A stretch of DNA of 64,000 bases from JAJXWB01 sp046349215 (GTDB lineage Bacteria > Pseudomonadota > Alphaproteobacteria > Rhizobiales > Beijerinckiaceae), in the NCBI GenBank assembly GCA_046349215.1, contig JAXMCV010000005.1, forward strand, positions 124,001 through 188,000, written 5' to 3'. A model generated the notes under the pieces. That model was not told the DNA's origin, did not search any database, and was given only the letters and a program-made list of their open reading frames with translations. This document shows, piece after piece, positions 9,089 through 17,665 of this stretch (its first letter is position 1; the number at the start of each line of letters is the position of its first letter). Made by a program: the position numbers and the translations under genes.

Positions 9089-9361
9089 ATGGAGCCTTTC
9101 CTGCGCCGCGAAACGGCGCGGGGGCAACTTGATCTGTTCGCAGACCAGTCGCCCCAAAAGAACGCCGCGGTCGATCGCTGTCACGATCGCCGCGGCCTTG
9201 ATGAAGAGCCTCGCAAAGCCCTCGAAATCGAAGATAGCACGGCGCGCCAGGGAATGCGATTTCATTTCGCCGTCTTCGATCGCGGCCGCTTCAGCGGAAT
9301 TGCGTCCGCGTCGACCTGGTCGGCCGCGCGCGCGCGGCTGCGTGCCGGAGGGGCGTCATGA
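9089..9361 (+). CDS. Small phage-element hypothetical protein
   Basis: 90 residues, starting 3 bp after the excisionase-like gene; its stop overlaps the next start by 4 bases (ATGA at 9358). This tight packing supports a real gene. It contains GQLDLFADQ, a short motif often seen in small phage proteins near replication genes, but no domain is recognised. Another frame is open over part of the same interval, so moderate confidence only. Confidence 0.45.
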   Translation: MEPFLRRETARGQLDLFADQSPQKNAAVDRCHDRRGLDEEPRKALEIEDSTARQGMRFHFAVFDRGRFSGIASASTWSAARARLRAGGAS

Positions 9362-10314
9362 CTGACGGGCCTTCCGGGAAATTCGAAACGGCCGTGGGCC
9401 TGCGCGGGCAGGCTCAGTGGCTCAAGGCGATTGCGCGCGACGCGGCGCTAACAGCAGAGAAATCGCGTTTCGTTGGGCACGCCGCGATGTTGTTGGCACT
9501 CGTGTATGCGGACAACGAATCGGGGCTGGTTTGGGTCGGCAAAGATACGCTCGCCAGGGTTGTTCAAGGCGACGTGAAATCGGTCTGGCGCTCGATCACC
9601 GCGATGCTTCGGCATGGATACTTGTCGGACACGGGCGCCCGAAAAGGGCGCGCACATGTTTTCGAGATGCGAATACCAATCCGGGCGCCCATGCCCGAAG
9701 TGGTGGTGAACAATTCGGACACGGACGCCCGACTTGAAGACGGCAATCGGGCGCCGGTGTTCCCGAAATCGGGCGCCGGTGTCCATGAAATCGGGCGCCG
9801 GTGTCCCGCCTATATAGATGAACCGACTCTTGAACCGACTTCTTACCCGAAGGGCGTGAGCTTCGAGAAATTTGCCTTTCGGTGGCGCTTCGAGGATCCC
9901 ACGGACATCCCAGGGCCGGCGCAGAAGGTTTTCGACAGCCTCAGCGAGATCGACCGCGCGAACGCGTACGCCGGCGTTGAGCCGTATTTCACGCACTGCC
10001 GCGTCAACGAGCGCAAGGTCTGTCACGCGCGGCGATACTTGCAAGAGCGACGTTGGGAGCGCTTTCGGAAATCTGACGACGTCGATCTCGCCGACCTCGT
10101 CTGGATCGAGGCCGGAACGCCGGAGGCCGCCGCATGGAACCGCTACAAGCGGGAGGTCGAGGGAATACGCAAGGGCCTACTCATGCAGGAGATGGCCCGT
10201 CCTAACGGTTCTCGCGCGGTCGGTCGCTACATGCCGAGCAAATGGCCGCCGGATTACGCGCCGCCGGGCAGCATGCGCGAGCTCAACGAAATCCATGCGG
10301 GGAAACGCCAATGA
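9358..10314 (+). CDS. Winged-helix replication protein, lambda-O-like arrangement
   Basis: 318 residues. Residues about 35-100 form a winged helix (MLLALVYADNESGLVWVGKD, SVWRSITAMLRHGYLSD) like the N-terminal DNA-binding domain of phage replication initiators. A variable, proline-rich linker (about 105-160) is followed by a more conserved-looking C-terminal part (HARRYLQERRWERF). The linker DNA contains three near-identical repeats in exact 22-bp phase (9745-9804). Because 22 is not a multiple of 3, the repeats fall in three reading frames, so they are conserved as DNA. In lambda, gene O also carries the origin iterons in its middle. Replication initiation is inferred from this parallel. The start overlaps the preceding stop (ATGA). 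Confidence 0.65.
   Translation: MTDGPSGKFETAVGLRGQAQWLKAIARDAALTAEKSRFVGHAAMLLALVYADNESGLVWVGKDTLARVVQGDVKSVWRSITAMLRHGYLSDTGARKGRAHVFEMRIPIRAPMPEVVVNNSDTDARLEDGNRAPVFPKSGAGVHEIGRRCPAYIDEPTLEPTSYPKGVSFEKFAFRWRFEDPTDIPGPAQKVFDSLSEIDRANAYAGVEPYFTHCRVNERKVCHARRYLQERRWERFRKSDDVDLADLVWIEAGTPEAAAWNRYKREVEGIRKGLLMQEMARPNGSRAVGRYMPSKWPPDYAPPGSMRELNEIHAGKRQ
9745..9804 (+). repeat. Three iteron-like repeats with 22-bp period (putative origin)
   Basis: AATCGGGCGCCGGTGT occurs at 9745-9760, 9767-9782 and 9789-9804, start-to-start 22 bp, about two helical turns. The core GGGCGCC also occurs at 9633 and 9683. AT-rich DNA (TATATAGATG) and a doubled GAACCGACT (9820-9828, 9832-9840) follow directly, as expected of an unwinding region. 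All lie inside the putative initiator gene. Confidence 0.6.
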
Positions 10315-10883
10315 GTTCGACGCCTGGCGCGCAGATCGAACCTGTCTCTCAGAAATCGTTCGACGTGATATCGCCGTATCTCGCCCACGAGTTTGCGCTT
10401 GCAGCAGTCGAGCGGCATCAGCTCGCCCGACTGCGAGGCATGGGGCTGCTGAGAAAGCGAGACGGCGCTCGGGACGCCAAGGGTCGCTTAGAGCAGATCG
10501 AAAGCGACGACGTGCTGCAACAATACGAGAAGGCGATCGAAGACGCTCTGGGCAACCCGGCAACGCCGGATGAGATCCGGGCGATCGTCGCCTTCGTGTG
10601 CGATTCCACTTCGCCTCGTCGGAAGGTCCATCCAGAGGCGCTGCTCCAGGCTACGGCACTGGTGGTCGCTATCGAGCGTATGCCGGTCGCCGTGCTCGCG
10701 GGCGCCGCGCTGGATCTGATCCGCAAGCACAGAACATGGCCAGTCGCATCGGATGTGGTCGAAGCCTGCCGCGCGCGGCGTTCTCGGCTGGAGATCGCGC
10801 GGGAAACAATCAAGGCGGCGAGGATTGTCAGGAACAACGCCGACCAGGTCGCGCGGGCGGGGGCGGGAGGCGCGGTTGGGTAG
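10311..10883 (+). CDS. Phage-element hypothetical protein after the replication gene
   Basis: 190 residues, starting within the stop of the replication gene (ATGA overlap). It is mostly helical with a long basic and acidic middle; the end (RIVRNNADQVARAGAGG) is basic. Its position after an O-like gene is where phages place helicase loaders or other replication partners, but no Walker motif is present, so I assign no function. Confidence 0.55.
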   Translation: MSSTPGAQIEPVSQKSFDVISPYLAHEFALAAVERHQLARLRGMGLLRKRDGARDAKGRLEQIESDDVLQQYEKAIEDALGNPATPDEIRAIVAFVCDSTSPRRKVHPEALLQATALVVAIERMPVAVLAGAALDLIRKHRTWPVASDVVEACRARRSRLEIARETIKAARIVRNNADQVARAGAGGAVG

Positions 10884-10887
10884 GCCG

Positions 10888-11712
10888 ATGAGACCCCTCG
10901 AGGCGCCGCGCCTTCGTGTCGTTAGTTTCGGCGGTGGCGTCCAATCGACGACGCTGCTGTTGATGGCCGCGCATGGGCTGATCGATCCGATGCCGGACAT
11001 GGCGATCTTCGTCGACCTCGGATCTGAGACAGCGGCGACGTACGATCACATCCGCTGGATGGCGTCGGGGAACGTCCTCCCGTTTCCGATCCATACGATC
11101 GATGGCGGCGACCTTGCCGCCGACCTGCAGGATGGCGCGGGCAGTGACTTCGGACTGCCGTGGTTTCTCGACCTCGGGCGCGGGCGGCAGGGTCTCGGGC
11201 GGCGTGAGTGTACTGCGCGGTACAAGGTCCAGCGCCTGACGACCGAGTACAAGCGACTGCTCGGCTACGGGCCTCACAAGAACATTCCGCCGAACTCAAT
11301 CGAAGTTTGGCTCGGCATCTCGACGGATGAGGTCTACCGCGTGAAGCCGGCGCGAGGGAACTGGGAGACGCGACGCTGGCCGTTGATCGAGCTGCGCATG
11401 TCCAGGCGCGATTGTGCCGCCTGGCTGCGTGAGCATGACTACCCCGTTCCGGTCCGCAGCTCATGCGCCTTCTGTCCGTTTCACTCCGACCAAGAGTGGC
11501 TGCGCATCAAGACCTCAGATCCACAAGCGTGGCGCCTGGCGGTCGAGATCGACGCGAGCCTACGTCGACCAGGTGGCAGATCAGATCGCCGCCGATTGCG
11601 CGGCGTCCCGTATCTGCACCGATCGATGCAGCCGCTCGACCAGATCGAGTTCGGCTCCGACGCGCAGCCCGACCTGTTCTTGAACGAGTGCGAGGGGCTC
11701 TGCGGTGCTTGA
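10888..11712 (+). CDS. PP-loop (PAPS reductase-like) ATPase domain protein
   Basis: 274 residues. SFGGGVQSTTLLLMA near the N-terminus is a variant PP-loop of the adenine nucleotide alpha-hydrolase fold shared by PAPS reductases, tRNA-modifying ATPases and DndC-type proteins. TDEVYRVKPAR is the other conserved element. Cysteines in ECTARY and CAFCPFHSDQEW could bind iron-sulfur or zinc. Families like this are common in phages of alphaproteobacteria, and the substrate is generally unknown; nucleic-acid or nucleotide sulfur chemistry is a possibility. Starts 4 bp after the previous stop, in the replication operon. Confidence 0.75.
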   Translation: MRPLEAPRLRVVSFGGGVQSTTLLLMAAHGLIDPMPDMAIFVDLGSETAATYDHIRWMASGNVLPFPIHTIDGGDLAADLQDGAGSDFGLPWFLDLGRGRQGLGRRECTARYKVQRLTTEYKRLLGYGPHKNIPPNSIEVWLGISTDEVYRVKPARGNWETRRWPLIELRMSRRDCAAWLREHDYPVPVRSSCAFCPFHSDQEWLRIKTSDPQAWRLAVEIDASLRRPGGRSDRRRLRGVPYLHRSMQPLDQIEFGSDAQPDLFLNECEGLCGA

Positions 11713-11936
11713 GGATCGTGGATCGTCCGCCGCGAGCCGCCGGCGGCGCATGACGGTGGCGTGCACCATGGCGCCAGGGGATGGGGGTTTTCGTCGCCAG
11801 GCATAGAGGGAGCGGGAACCGGCATAGGCCTAACGGATAGCGTACGCGCGCGCGCCGGGGATTTTCCGGGCGCGGGGGTGCTTCAACCCTCGGTTGCGTC
11901 GGGAAACGCCCGGTTTTGTTGGGATTGGAGGGTAAA

Positions 11937-12293
11937 ATGGCGCCACGAAAAAATAAGCGATCGAAAGGGCGAAAATCGGCGGGCGACAAGCCATCGGCGC
12001 CTAGGCGTCCGGTCGGCCGTCCCGGACGCGCGCAGCTGCTCAAGGAGGCGATCGAGGCGATCGGTATTGACCCGGACGCGGTCGATCCTCGCCGCGTCCT
12101 GGCGGCGATCGCGGTCGACGTATCGCAGCCGGCGACGGCCCGCGTGGCCGCTGCGCGCGCGCTCATTGTCGCGAATGGCGGCGGGAGCGGAGATCCAGGT
12201 GCGCGCCGCGCGCCGAGCGAGGCTGGCGGTGACGCGCTGAGCAATCGCGCGCTGGAATTCATGAAGAACCCGAGCACGAGGAGGCCGAACTGA
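11937..12293 (+). CDS. Small basic protein, possible small terminase subunit
   Basis: 118 residues with a very basic N-terminus (PRKNKRSKGRK) and a helical repeat DVSQPATARVAAARALI, which resembles helices of small phage terminase subunits. ATG 11937 has GGAGG at 11927-11931. It opens a new block of overlapping genes running to 17665. No large terminase gene follows, so the packaging role is uncertain. Confidence 0.4.
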   Translation: MAPRKNKRSKGRKSAGDKPSAPRRPVGRPGRAQLLKEAIEAIGIDPDAVDPRRVLAAIAVDVSQPATARVAAARALIVANGGGSGDPGARRAPSEAGGDALSNRALEFMKNPSTRRPN

Positions 12294-12712
12294 TGGACGA
12301 TTTTCCGATAATTGACCGCCACTGCGGCGTGGGGATCCACGATTTCCAGACGCCGGCGCGCATCGCCACAATTGTCAAGCCGGCGATCGCCGCGGTCGCC
12401 GGCATGAATGACGTCTTCGGCCTGGCGGACTATGCGGCAAACTACCTAAAACCGCCGGAGGCACGCCTGTTCGCCGCGGCGAAGGTAGAGGCAGCGCACG
12501 CGATCGCGACCGATGAACGGCGCGTTCGGCCGGACGTCGACCTCGAGAAGGTGAGAGCGTCGGTCGCAGGCCTGCGCGACCTGCGGTGGTCGTCGTTGTC
12601 TCATTATTGCTCGGCTTTTGATGTTTGGGGCCCTGGTCGGCCTGCCGCCGACGAGCGACCTGCGGAAGAGCGTGCGCGCCTCGAGGAAGCGCGGCGCACG
12701 CTGTTGATATGA
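12293..12712 (+). CDS. Phage-element hypothetical protein
   Basis: 139 residues, overlapping the upstream stop (TGATG) and the downstream start (ATGA). It contains alanine-rich helices and an acidic C-terminal end (PAEERARLEEARR). No known domain recognised. In tailed phages this place is held by the large terminase, but there is no Walker A or nuclease motif and it is far too short. Confidence 0.5.
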   Translation: MDDFPIIDRHCGVGIHDFQTPARIATIVKPAIAAVAGMNDVFGLADYAANYLKPPEARLFAAAKVEAAHAIATDERRVRPDVDLEKVRASVAGLRDLRWSSLSHYCSAFDVWGPGRPAADERPAEERARLEEARRTLLI

Positions 12713-13092
12713 GCGATACAATCCTCTTCGCAGAGATCTTGGCAAGCATGCCTCGCCGATTTCGCGTCGCTCTCATCGAGCAACTCGAAGAGGTCGTTGC
12801 CGCGCGCTCGATCGCCGATGCGCAGTATCGTCGTCGGTCGTGTGTTTTCGAACGCGATGCGGCGATAAGAGCCGCGTTGGAATTCTATCGCGATTTCGCG
12901 CCGACTACGGCAGCAAAAACGCTCGCGTCCGATCTGCGCCGTCTCCACGAGTCGGAATACCGCCTTCGCGCAGAGCCGGCTGCAAACAGCTCTCACAAGC
13001 GCAAATTGCTTTGGCTCGTTCTGGACCTGAACAACGGCGCGCCACTGGCCTGGCGCCGGATTCACGAAATTTCTTCGGTTTGCAGCGATTAG
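12709..13092 (+). CDS. Phage-element hypothetical protein
   Basis: 127 residues, start overlapping the previous stop (ATGA). Helical, with arginine-rich segments (RSIADAQYRRRSCVFERD) and a C-terminal KRKLLWLVLDLNN. No family recognised. Probably part of the same transcription unit as 11937-17665. Confidence 0.5.
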   Translation: MSDTILFAEILASMPRRFRVALIEQLEEVVAARSIADAQYRRRSCVFERDAAIRAALEFYRDFAPTTAAKTLASDLRRLHESEYRLRAEPAANSSHKRKLLWLVLDLNNGAPLAWRRIHEISSVCSD

Positions 13093-13157
13093 GCCCTCCC
13101 GGCTGCAAATTCGACAGGCGTACGCTTGCCACAGGAACTGAAGCGCGGAGGATCCCT

Positions 13158-14003
13158 GTGGCGCTGTTTGATAAAATTCTCGGCCGAAGGAAATCGCCGA
13201 CCGCTCTGCAGTCCTCTGAAGAGGCGGCGCAAGCCCTCGCGGCGCTCCGGAAGGAACGGGAGGATTCCCGCGCTCGTCTCGTGGAACTGGCCGATCGTCG
13301 GCGTACGGCCCTAGGCGATGACGTCGGCGATGAAAAGATCGCCCAAATCGATGAGGAACAGGACGCCGCGCTCCTTGTGATCGAGCGCTGCGACGCGATC
13401 GAACCGCGTCTCATTGCCAAGCTCGCCGAAGTGCAGAGCGCAGCGCGAGCCGCTAGGCTGGCAGAACTCATACCAAAATTCAAAATTGTTGAGGGTCGCC
13501 TAGACGCAGCTCTGGAGGCGGCCGTTACAGCGTTCGCTGAATATCGTGTGGCAATTGCTGGATTTTCTTCCGAAGGCTTCGAAGACTACGCCCGAACCCA
13601 AATTAATCCGCCGCCAGCTGTTGGCGTTGAAGGAGTAATCGCCTCGCCGGACTTGCTCGAATTGTGGCGGCGCAGCCGCGAAGACAGATCCGACATGGCT
13701 GCCGCAGCGACGAAATTGCAACCTCCTGCGCGGCCGGTAGAAAAAGCGGTAGCGCCTCCCGCTGCCCCGCGGCCCGACCCGCAATACCGGCCGACGCCTG
13801 GTCGGAAGCCGATGAAGGTGGAGGACAAGCCGGCCTTTGGCTTCGTGAAGGTTGTCATGCTGCGAAATGGCGTCGAGGTCGACGGCAAGGCGCGGGTCCT
13901 TTCGGACGAGCTGATCGTATCGACCGATCTGGCTACGGCACTCTGCAAGAGTGGTGCGGCCGACATCCTGGAACGCGGCAAACTCGAAAGGGCGGCAGAA
14001 TGA
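13158..14003 (+). CDS. Coiled-coil phage-element protein
   Basis: 281 residues from GTG 13158, with GGAGG at 13147-13151. Residues about 20-130 are strongly predicted coiled coil by eye (AAQALAALRKEREDSRARLV, AKLAEVQSAARAARLAELIP). A proline-rich linker follows (PVEKAVAPPAAPRPDPQYRP), then a compact C-terminal domain (VKVVMLRNGVEVDGKARVLS). It sits just before the prohead protease, where portals or scaffold-related proteins usually lie, but it does not look like a portal. Function unknown. Confidence 0.6.
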   Translation: MALFDKILGRRKSPTALQSSEEAAQALAALRKEREDSRARLVELADRRRTALGDDVGDEKIAQIDEEQDAALLVIERCDAIEPRLIAKLAEVQSAARAARLAELIPKFKIVEGRLDAALEAAVTAFAEYRVAIAGFSSEGFEDYARTQINPPPAVGVEGVIASPDLLELWRRSREDRSDMAAAATKLQPPARPVEKAVAPPAAPRPDPQYRPTPGRKPMKVEDKPAFGFVKVVMLRNGVEVDGKARVLSDELIVSTDLATALCKSGAADILERGKLERAAE

Positions 14004-14266
14004 TCTCGGTACTTCCGACACGTGTCGGTCTTGCGGCGGTCGCCGGTGAGATCGTCGCGCAGACGACGAGCGACGGGCTGCTGAGCGTGAAGCGCGTAAC
14101 GCTCACGCAAGATTACAGCCAGGTATCGGCTGTTGGCTATCCGACAAGGCCGGGTCCGTGGCCATCGACTCCGGCAAGCTATCTTGCGGGCGCCACGATC
14201 ACTGTCAGAGCGGACGAGGCCGCCGCGCTGGTTGCGGCTGGCGCCGCCACTTATGCGGGAGGGTGA
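14000..14266 (+). CDS. Small phage-element hypothetical protein
   Basis: 88 residues, overlapping the previous stop (ATGA) and ending 1 bp before the protease start. Largely beta and turn residues (SVKRVTLTQDYSQVSAVGYP), ending in an alanine-rich helix. Its place before the protease could suit a head decoration or connector protein, but no family is recognised. Confidence 0.5.
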   Translation: MISVLPTRVGLAAVAGEIVAQTTSDGLLSVKRVTLTQDYSQVSAVGYPTRPGPWPSTPASYLAGATITVRADEAAALVAAGAATYAGG

Positions 14267-14267
14267 G

Positions 14268-14984
14268 ATGAGAACCGCGAGCCTTAGTTCGAGCATCACG
14301 AAGTCGGCGACGGGACTTGGTCCGCGCCAGATTCGTGTAGTGGCGAGTACAGCGACACCGGACCGCGTCAAGGACATCATGGAGCCGACCGGGGTCGACC
14401 TGAAAAATTACAGGGCGAATCCGATTGTGTTGGCGGATCACGATCGCAAATCGCCGATCGGAAAAGCCTTCGCGCAGGTGGTCGGTAACCAGCTGCAGGC
14501 TGTCATCACGTTCGCGCCGGCTGGCGTTTCAACCAAGGCCGACGAATATTGTGGGCTCGCGAAGGCCGGCATCCTCAGCGCAGTCAGCGTAGGATTCGTA
14601 CCGAAAGAGGTCGAGCCGCTCGCTAGCGGCTACTGCCGCGTGAAGACGTGGGAACTCCTCGAGATCTCGCTTTGCGCGATCCCGGCGAATGCAGAAACGT
14701 TGATCTACGAGCGCTCGCACGCAGGCGCGCCATCTCCGCGTGTCCAGAGCCGAGCTGAGCGTATTACCGAGATAGCGCAGCTCCGCGCATTGCAACCCCT
14801 TCCACCCAAGACAATTGACGACGAAATAGAGGCTGCCAGACGCGTTAGGGATAACGGCGCGTCCTTCTGCCATGCGGTGCGGAAGAAATTGGAACGAGAT
14901 GCGAACGCAATGTCATCGCGTCTGTATCGACCGGAGGAATCGCGGGTCTTCCGGTTGGTGGAGATGGAAAGGCTTCGGCGATGA
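14268..14984 (+). CDS. HK97-family prohead protease (peptidase S78)
   Basis: 238 residues. The family pattern is clear: DRVKDIMEPTGVDLKNYRAN, then the catalytic His in VLADHDRKSPIGKA, then the serine in GILSAVSVGFVP and the acidic residue in EISLCAIPANAET. These proteases cleave scaffold and capsid precursors during head maturation. The domain fills about residues 15-150; the C-terminal 90 residues are charged and helical. It is unusual here because no major capsid or portal gene is adjacent. The start follows a GGGAGGG-like run. Confidence 0.85.
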   Translation: MRTASLSSSITKSATGLGPRQIRVVASTATPDRVKDIMEPTGVDLKNYRANPIVLADHDRKSPIGKAFAQVVGNQLQAVITFAPAGVSTKADEYCGLAKAGILSAVSVGFVPKEVEPLASGYCRVKTWELLEISLCAIPANAETLIYERSHAGAPSPRVQSRAERITEIAQLRALQPLPPKTIDDEIEAARRVRDNGASFCHAVRKKLERDANAMSSRLYRPEESRVFRLVEMERLRR

Positions 14985-15217
14985 AAACACCCATCGGCGA
15001 TTTGCCTATCCCTGATCTTCAGGTGGTCGGGCGAATCCTGAAGCTCGAGGCAACCGAGGATCGAATGGAAGCGGTCTTCGAGATTTGGCGCGCCGAACTT
15101 GAGCGACTTCAGCCTGTCTTTCCGCACGGAAACGAAGCCGCCACCATGGCGTGGTTCGCCACACTTCTTCGAATAAATCGAGTGGCGGAGCCACAGTCGG
15201 CGCGGTCGTCGTCTTAG
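14981..15217 (+). CDS. Small phage-element hypothetical protein
   Basis: 78 residues, start overlapping the protease stop (ATGA). Acidic and helical (RILKLEATEDRMEAVFEIWR). The major capsid gene would normally be here, but this is far too short. No family recognised. Confidence 0.5.
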   Translation: MKTPIGDLPIPDLQVVGRILKLEATEDRMEAVFEIWRAELERLQPVFPHGNEAATMAWFATLLRINRVAEPQSARSSS

Positions 15218-15228
15218 GGAGTTCCGCA

Positions 15229-15465
15229 ATGGGCGTGAGTCTCGAAGTCTTCAGAACCCTCACTGTTCAAGCCAAGACCGAAGGCGTCGACGCCGTCGCC
15301 AGGCAGCTGGAGGCTATCGATCGCGCGCAGCGCGGCGTCGCATCGTCGGCCGACGCCCTGCGCTCATCAAACGACAACGTGGCGCGCTCGTCCCTGTCGG
15401 CGGCAAAGCAGTTCGACGCGCTCGCGCGCTCGGAGATCCTGAAGTCGTTCGCCGTATCGGCGTGA
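15229..15465 (+). CDS. Tape-measure protein, N-terminal fragment
   Basis: 78 residues. VSLEVFRTLTVQAKTEGVDA and VARQLEAIDRAQRGVASSAD are typical of the N-terminus of phage tail tape-measure proteins. The frame ends at 15465, and the rest of the tape measure continues in another frame from 15462. The frame used downstream is already open back to about 15402 and reads sensibly (DPEVVRRIGVNAEEARGALE). The two pieces are therefore probably one gene split by a 1-base change near 15420-15460; alternatively they are two coupled genes. Confidence 0.55.
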   Translation: MGVSLEVFRTLTVQAKTEGVDAVARQLEAIDRAQRGVASSADALRSSNDNVARSSLSAAKQFDALARSEILKSFAVSA

Positions 15466-17282
15466 ACGCCGAGGAAGCGCGCGGGGCACTTGAGCGGGTC
15501 TCCTACCAATTCTACCACTTTCAGACCGCAATCGAGAAGATCGCCGAGGACAGCGCGCTTGCGTCCCGGCGGGCCGAGGCTTGGACCTTCGCGGAGCGCG
15601 CGGCTGTCGCGGCGGACCAGGCGCGAATCCAGGTGCTGTACGAGACCGGCGACGTCGCACGCGCCGCCGCGTCCGCCGAGGCGGCGCGCAACCGGCTGAT
15701 CGACGAGGGGAACAAGAAGGCTGCGGACCTGGCGCGCTCGGCCGCCGACGAGGCGGGCATGATCGGCATGACGCCGTATCAGCGCGCGCACCAGGCCATC
15801 ACGAACCAGGTCCGCGATCTGCGTGAACAGTATCTTCCCCAGAAAGGCGACTTGGCGCCGTACGCGGCGCCGGTGGTCAACAGCTTAGGGCGCCTCGCGC
15901 AGGCGGCGGACGCTGTGTCGGTCGCGTTCGGCCGTCTTGGGGGCGTCGGCGGCGGCGCCACGCTCGGACCCTTCACCGGTACCGGGAGCCAGCTGTTCGA
16001 CTCCATTATCCGCGCCGAAGGCACGGCGAAATTCGGCGACCCCTACAACACGTCGCTGAACTACGTGAAGTCGCCGAAGCCGCTGACCTCGATGACCATG
16101 AACGAGGTCATGCAATGGGGCGACTATCTGCGGTCGTCGCAGGGCCTGAATTCGTCCGCCAAGGGCGCGTTCCAAATCACGAACACGACGCAGCGCGATG
16201 CGATGACCGGTCTCGGGATCCCAGGCTCCGCCATGTTCTCTCCCGAGAACCAGCAGCGCATGGCGATGTGGATCTACCAGAACCAGGGCATCGGCGCCTG
16301 GGAAGGTTTCAAGAGCGGCGGCTCCGGTGTCGCGCAGAGCGTGTCGACAGTTGGCGCGAGTATCGATTCCCTCGAGGCCAACAAGCGCAAGCTCGTCGAT
16401 GCCAACATGATCACCGACGCGCTAAGAGCAACAAGCAACGAGATCGAACGCCAGACGAAACTGCAGGATGCCGCCGCAAACACCTGGGGGAAGAGCGCAG
16501 GCGAAATCGCTAAAGCAGTCGAGGAACAAAAATTATACCTCCAATTCACGCAGCAGCAGATCGAAATCACGCCGCAGCTGGAAGAGAAAATTCAAGCGCT
16601 AGCCGCGCAGGAAGGCGCGCGGGTCCAGAAAAAACAGGAATTCGAGGAAAGACAGAAGCAACTCATTGCAGATCTGGACACTGTCCGGAGCGCTTCGAAG
16701 GGCGCGCTGTCAACCTTCCTGACCGACCTCGAGAGTGGCAAGAAGAAGTCCGAGGCGTTTCACGACGCCCTGAAAGGCGTTCTCGACAGCCTGCAGTCGC
16801 GTGCGCTCGACACCCTCACCAACTCGCTGCTGGGTCCGGCTGGCAAGCCCGCTAGCGGCCTGCTCGGCGGCCTGTTTTCGTCGTTGTTCGGTGTTGGTTC
16901 GCATGCCGCGGGCGGCTTCGTCGGCGCCGCATCGACCTTCTCCAGCGTCCCGCTTTCGGCCTTCGCCGGCGCCCCGCACTTTGCGGACGGCGGCATGGTC
17001 GGCGGCGCGCGGCCGATCATCGCCCACGACGGCGAGTTCGTGGCGAACGTGGCGCAGCAGAAGAACATCGCCGCAGCGATCCGGGCCGGTCGAGGCGCGG
17101 CCGCCGGCGCCGGAAACGCGGCCCAGCAAGCGCCGGTCGTCCACAATCATTTCAGTATCTCCGGCGCGGTCTCCAGCGACGACGTGCAGCGGATGGTGGA
17201 AGCCGGCTCAAAAGAGGCCGTACGCCAGGTGAAGCGCAATTTCACTGCGATGGCGAACGACGCCCGGGCGAGGAGTTGGTGA
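15462..17282 (+). CDS. Tape-measure protein with embedded lysozyme-like domain
   Basis: 606 residues from a GTG that overlaps the preceding stop. Residues about 180-290 form a muramidase or lytic-transglycosylase-like domain (LFDSIIRAEGTAKFGDPYN, NSSAKGAFQITNTTQRDAM, AMWIYQNQGIGAWEGFK) with a candidate catalytic Glu in RAEGT. Long helices follow, and the C-terminus has the usual lambda-like tape-measure end (FADGGMVGGARPIIAHDGEF, then HNHFSISGAV). Such proteins set tail length and can open the cell wall during DNA entry. No tail tube or baseplate genes accompany it. Confidence 0.85.
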   Translation: MNAEEARGALERVSYQFYHFQTAIEKIAEDSALASRRAEAWTFAERAAVAADQARIQVLYETGDVARAAASAEAARNRLIDEGNKKAADLARSAADEAGMIGMTPYQRAHQAITNQVRDLREQYLPQKGDLAPYAAPVVNSLGRLAQAADAVSVAFGRLGGVGGGATLGPFTGTGSQLFDSIIRAEGTAKFGDPYNTSLNYVKSPKPLTSMTMNEVMQWGDYLRSSQGLNSSAKGAFQITNTTQRDAMTGLGIPGSAMFSPENQQRMAMWIYQNQGIGAWEGFKSGGSGVAQSVSTVGASIDSLEANKRKLVDANMITDALRATSNEIERQTKLQDAAANTWGKSAGEIAKAVEEQKLYLQFTQQQIEITPQLEEKIQALAAQEGARVQKKQEFEERQKQLIADLDTVRSASKGALSTFLTDLESGKKKSEAFHDALKGVLDSLQSRALDTLTNSLLGPAGKPASGLLGGLFSSLFGVGSHAAGGFVGAASTFSSVPLSAFAGAPHFADGGMVGGARPIIAHDGEFVANVAQQKNIAAAIRAGRGAAAGAGNAAQQAPVVHNHFSISGAVSSDDVQRMVEAGSKEAVRQVKRNFTAMANDARARSW

Positions 17283-17665
17283 TGGTCCCCCCGCAGGTTC
17301 CCGACGAGCTGGCGAGGTACATTTTGGCAGCCCTGGCGGAGCGACGGGCGGCGGCAGGGCTGGCAAAGTCGAGAGAACTCTTGGAATTAGGGACCCAAGT
17401 CGCATTTCTGCAGTTCCCCGAGTTCCGTGCGGAGTTCAGCCTGGAACTTCTAATCGCTGTTGGCTTCGAGCTCGGTGTTCTCGTCGAGCGGGCGCGGACC
17501 GGCAGCCTGCTCGACGAGGCGGCGCGCGGCGCCGACACGCTCGAAGTCGCGCAGGCGATTATTCAGGGAGACGGCCTCGAGGCAGCGACATCCAGGGCGA
17601 ACGCGCTCGCACTGGCCAGGGAGTTTCCTCAGCATGCGAAAGTCGTCCCTATCCGGCCGCGCTAG
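17282..17665 (+). CDS. Phage-element hypothetical protein
   Basis: 127 residues, starting inside the tape-measure stop (TGATG). Helical, with DELARYILAALAERRAAAGL at the N-terminus and HAKVVPIRPR at the end. Last gene of the rightward structural-like block; the converging repressor gene begins 240 bp further. No family recognised. Confidence 0.55.
   Translation: MVPPQVPDELARYILAALAERRAAAGLAKSRELLELGTQVAFLQFPEFRAEFSLELLIAVGFELGVLVERARTGSLLDEAARGADTLEVAQAIIQGDGLEAATSRANALALAREFPQHAKVVPIRPR

Noticed and set aside
9733..9810. CRISPR-like or protein-level repeat
   Set aside because: Only three 16-bp units with 6-bp gaps, no spacers of normal length, and each copy is in a different reading frame; iterons fit better.
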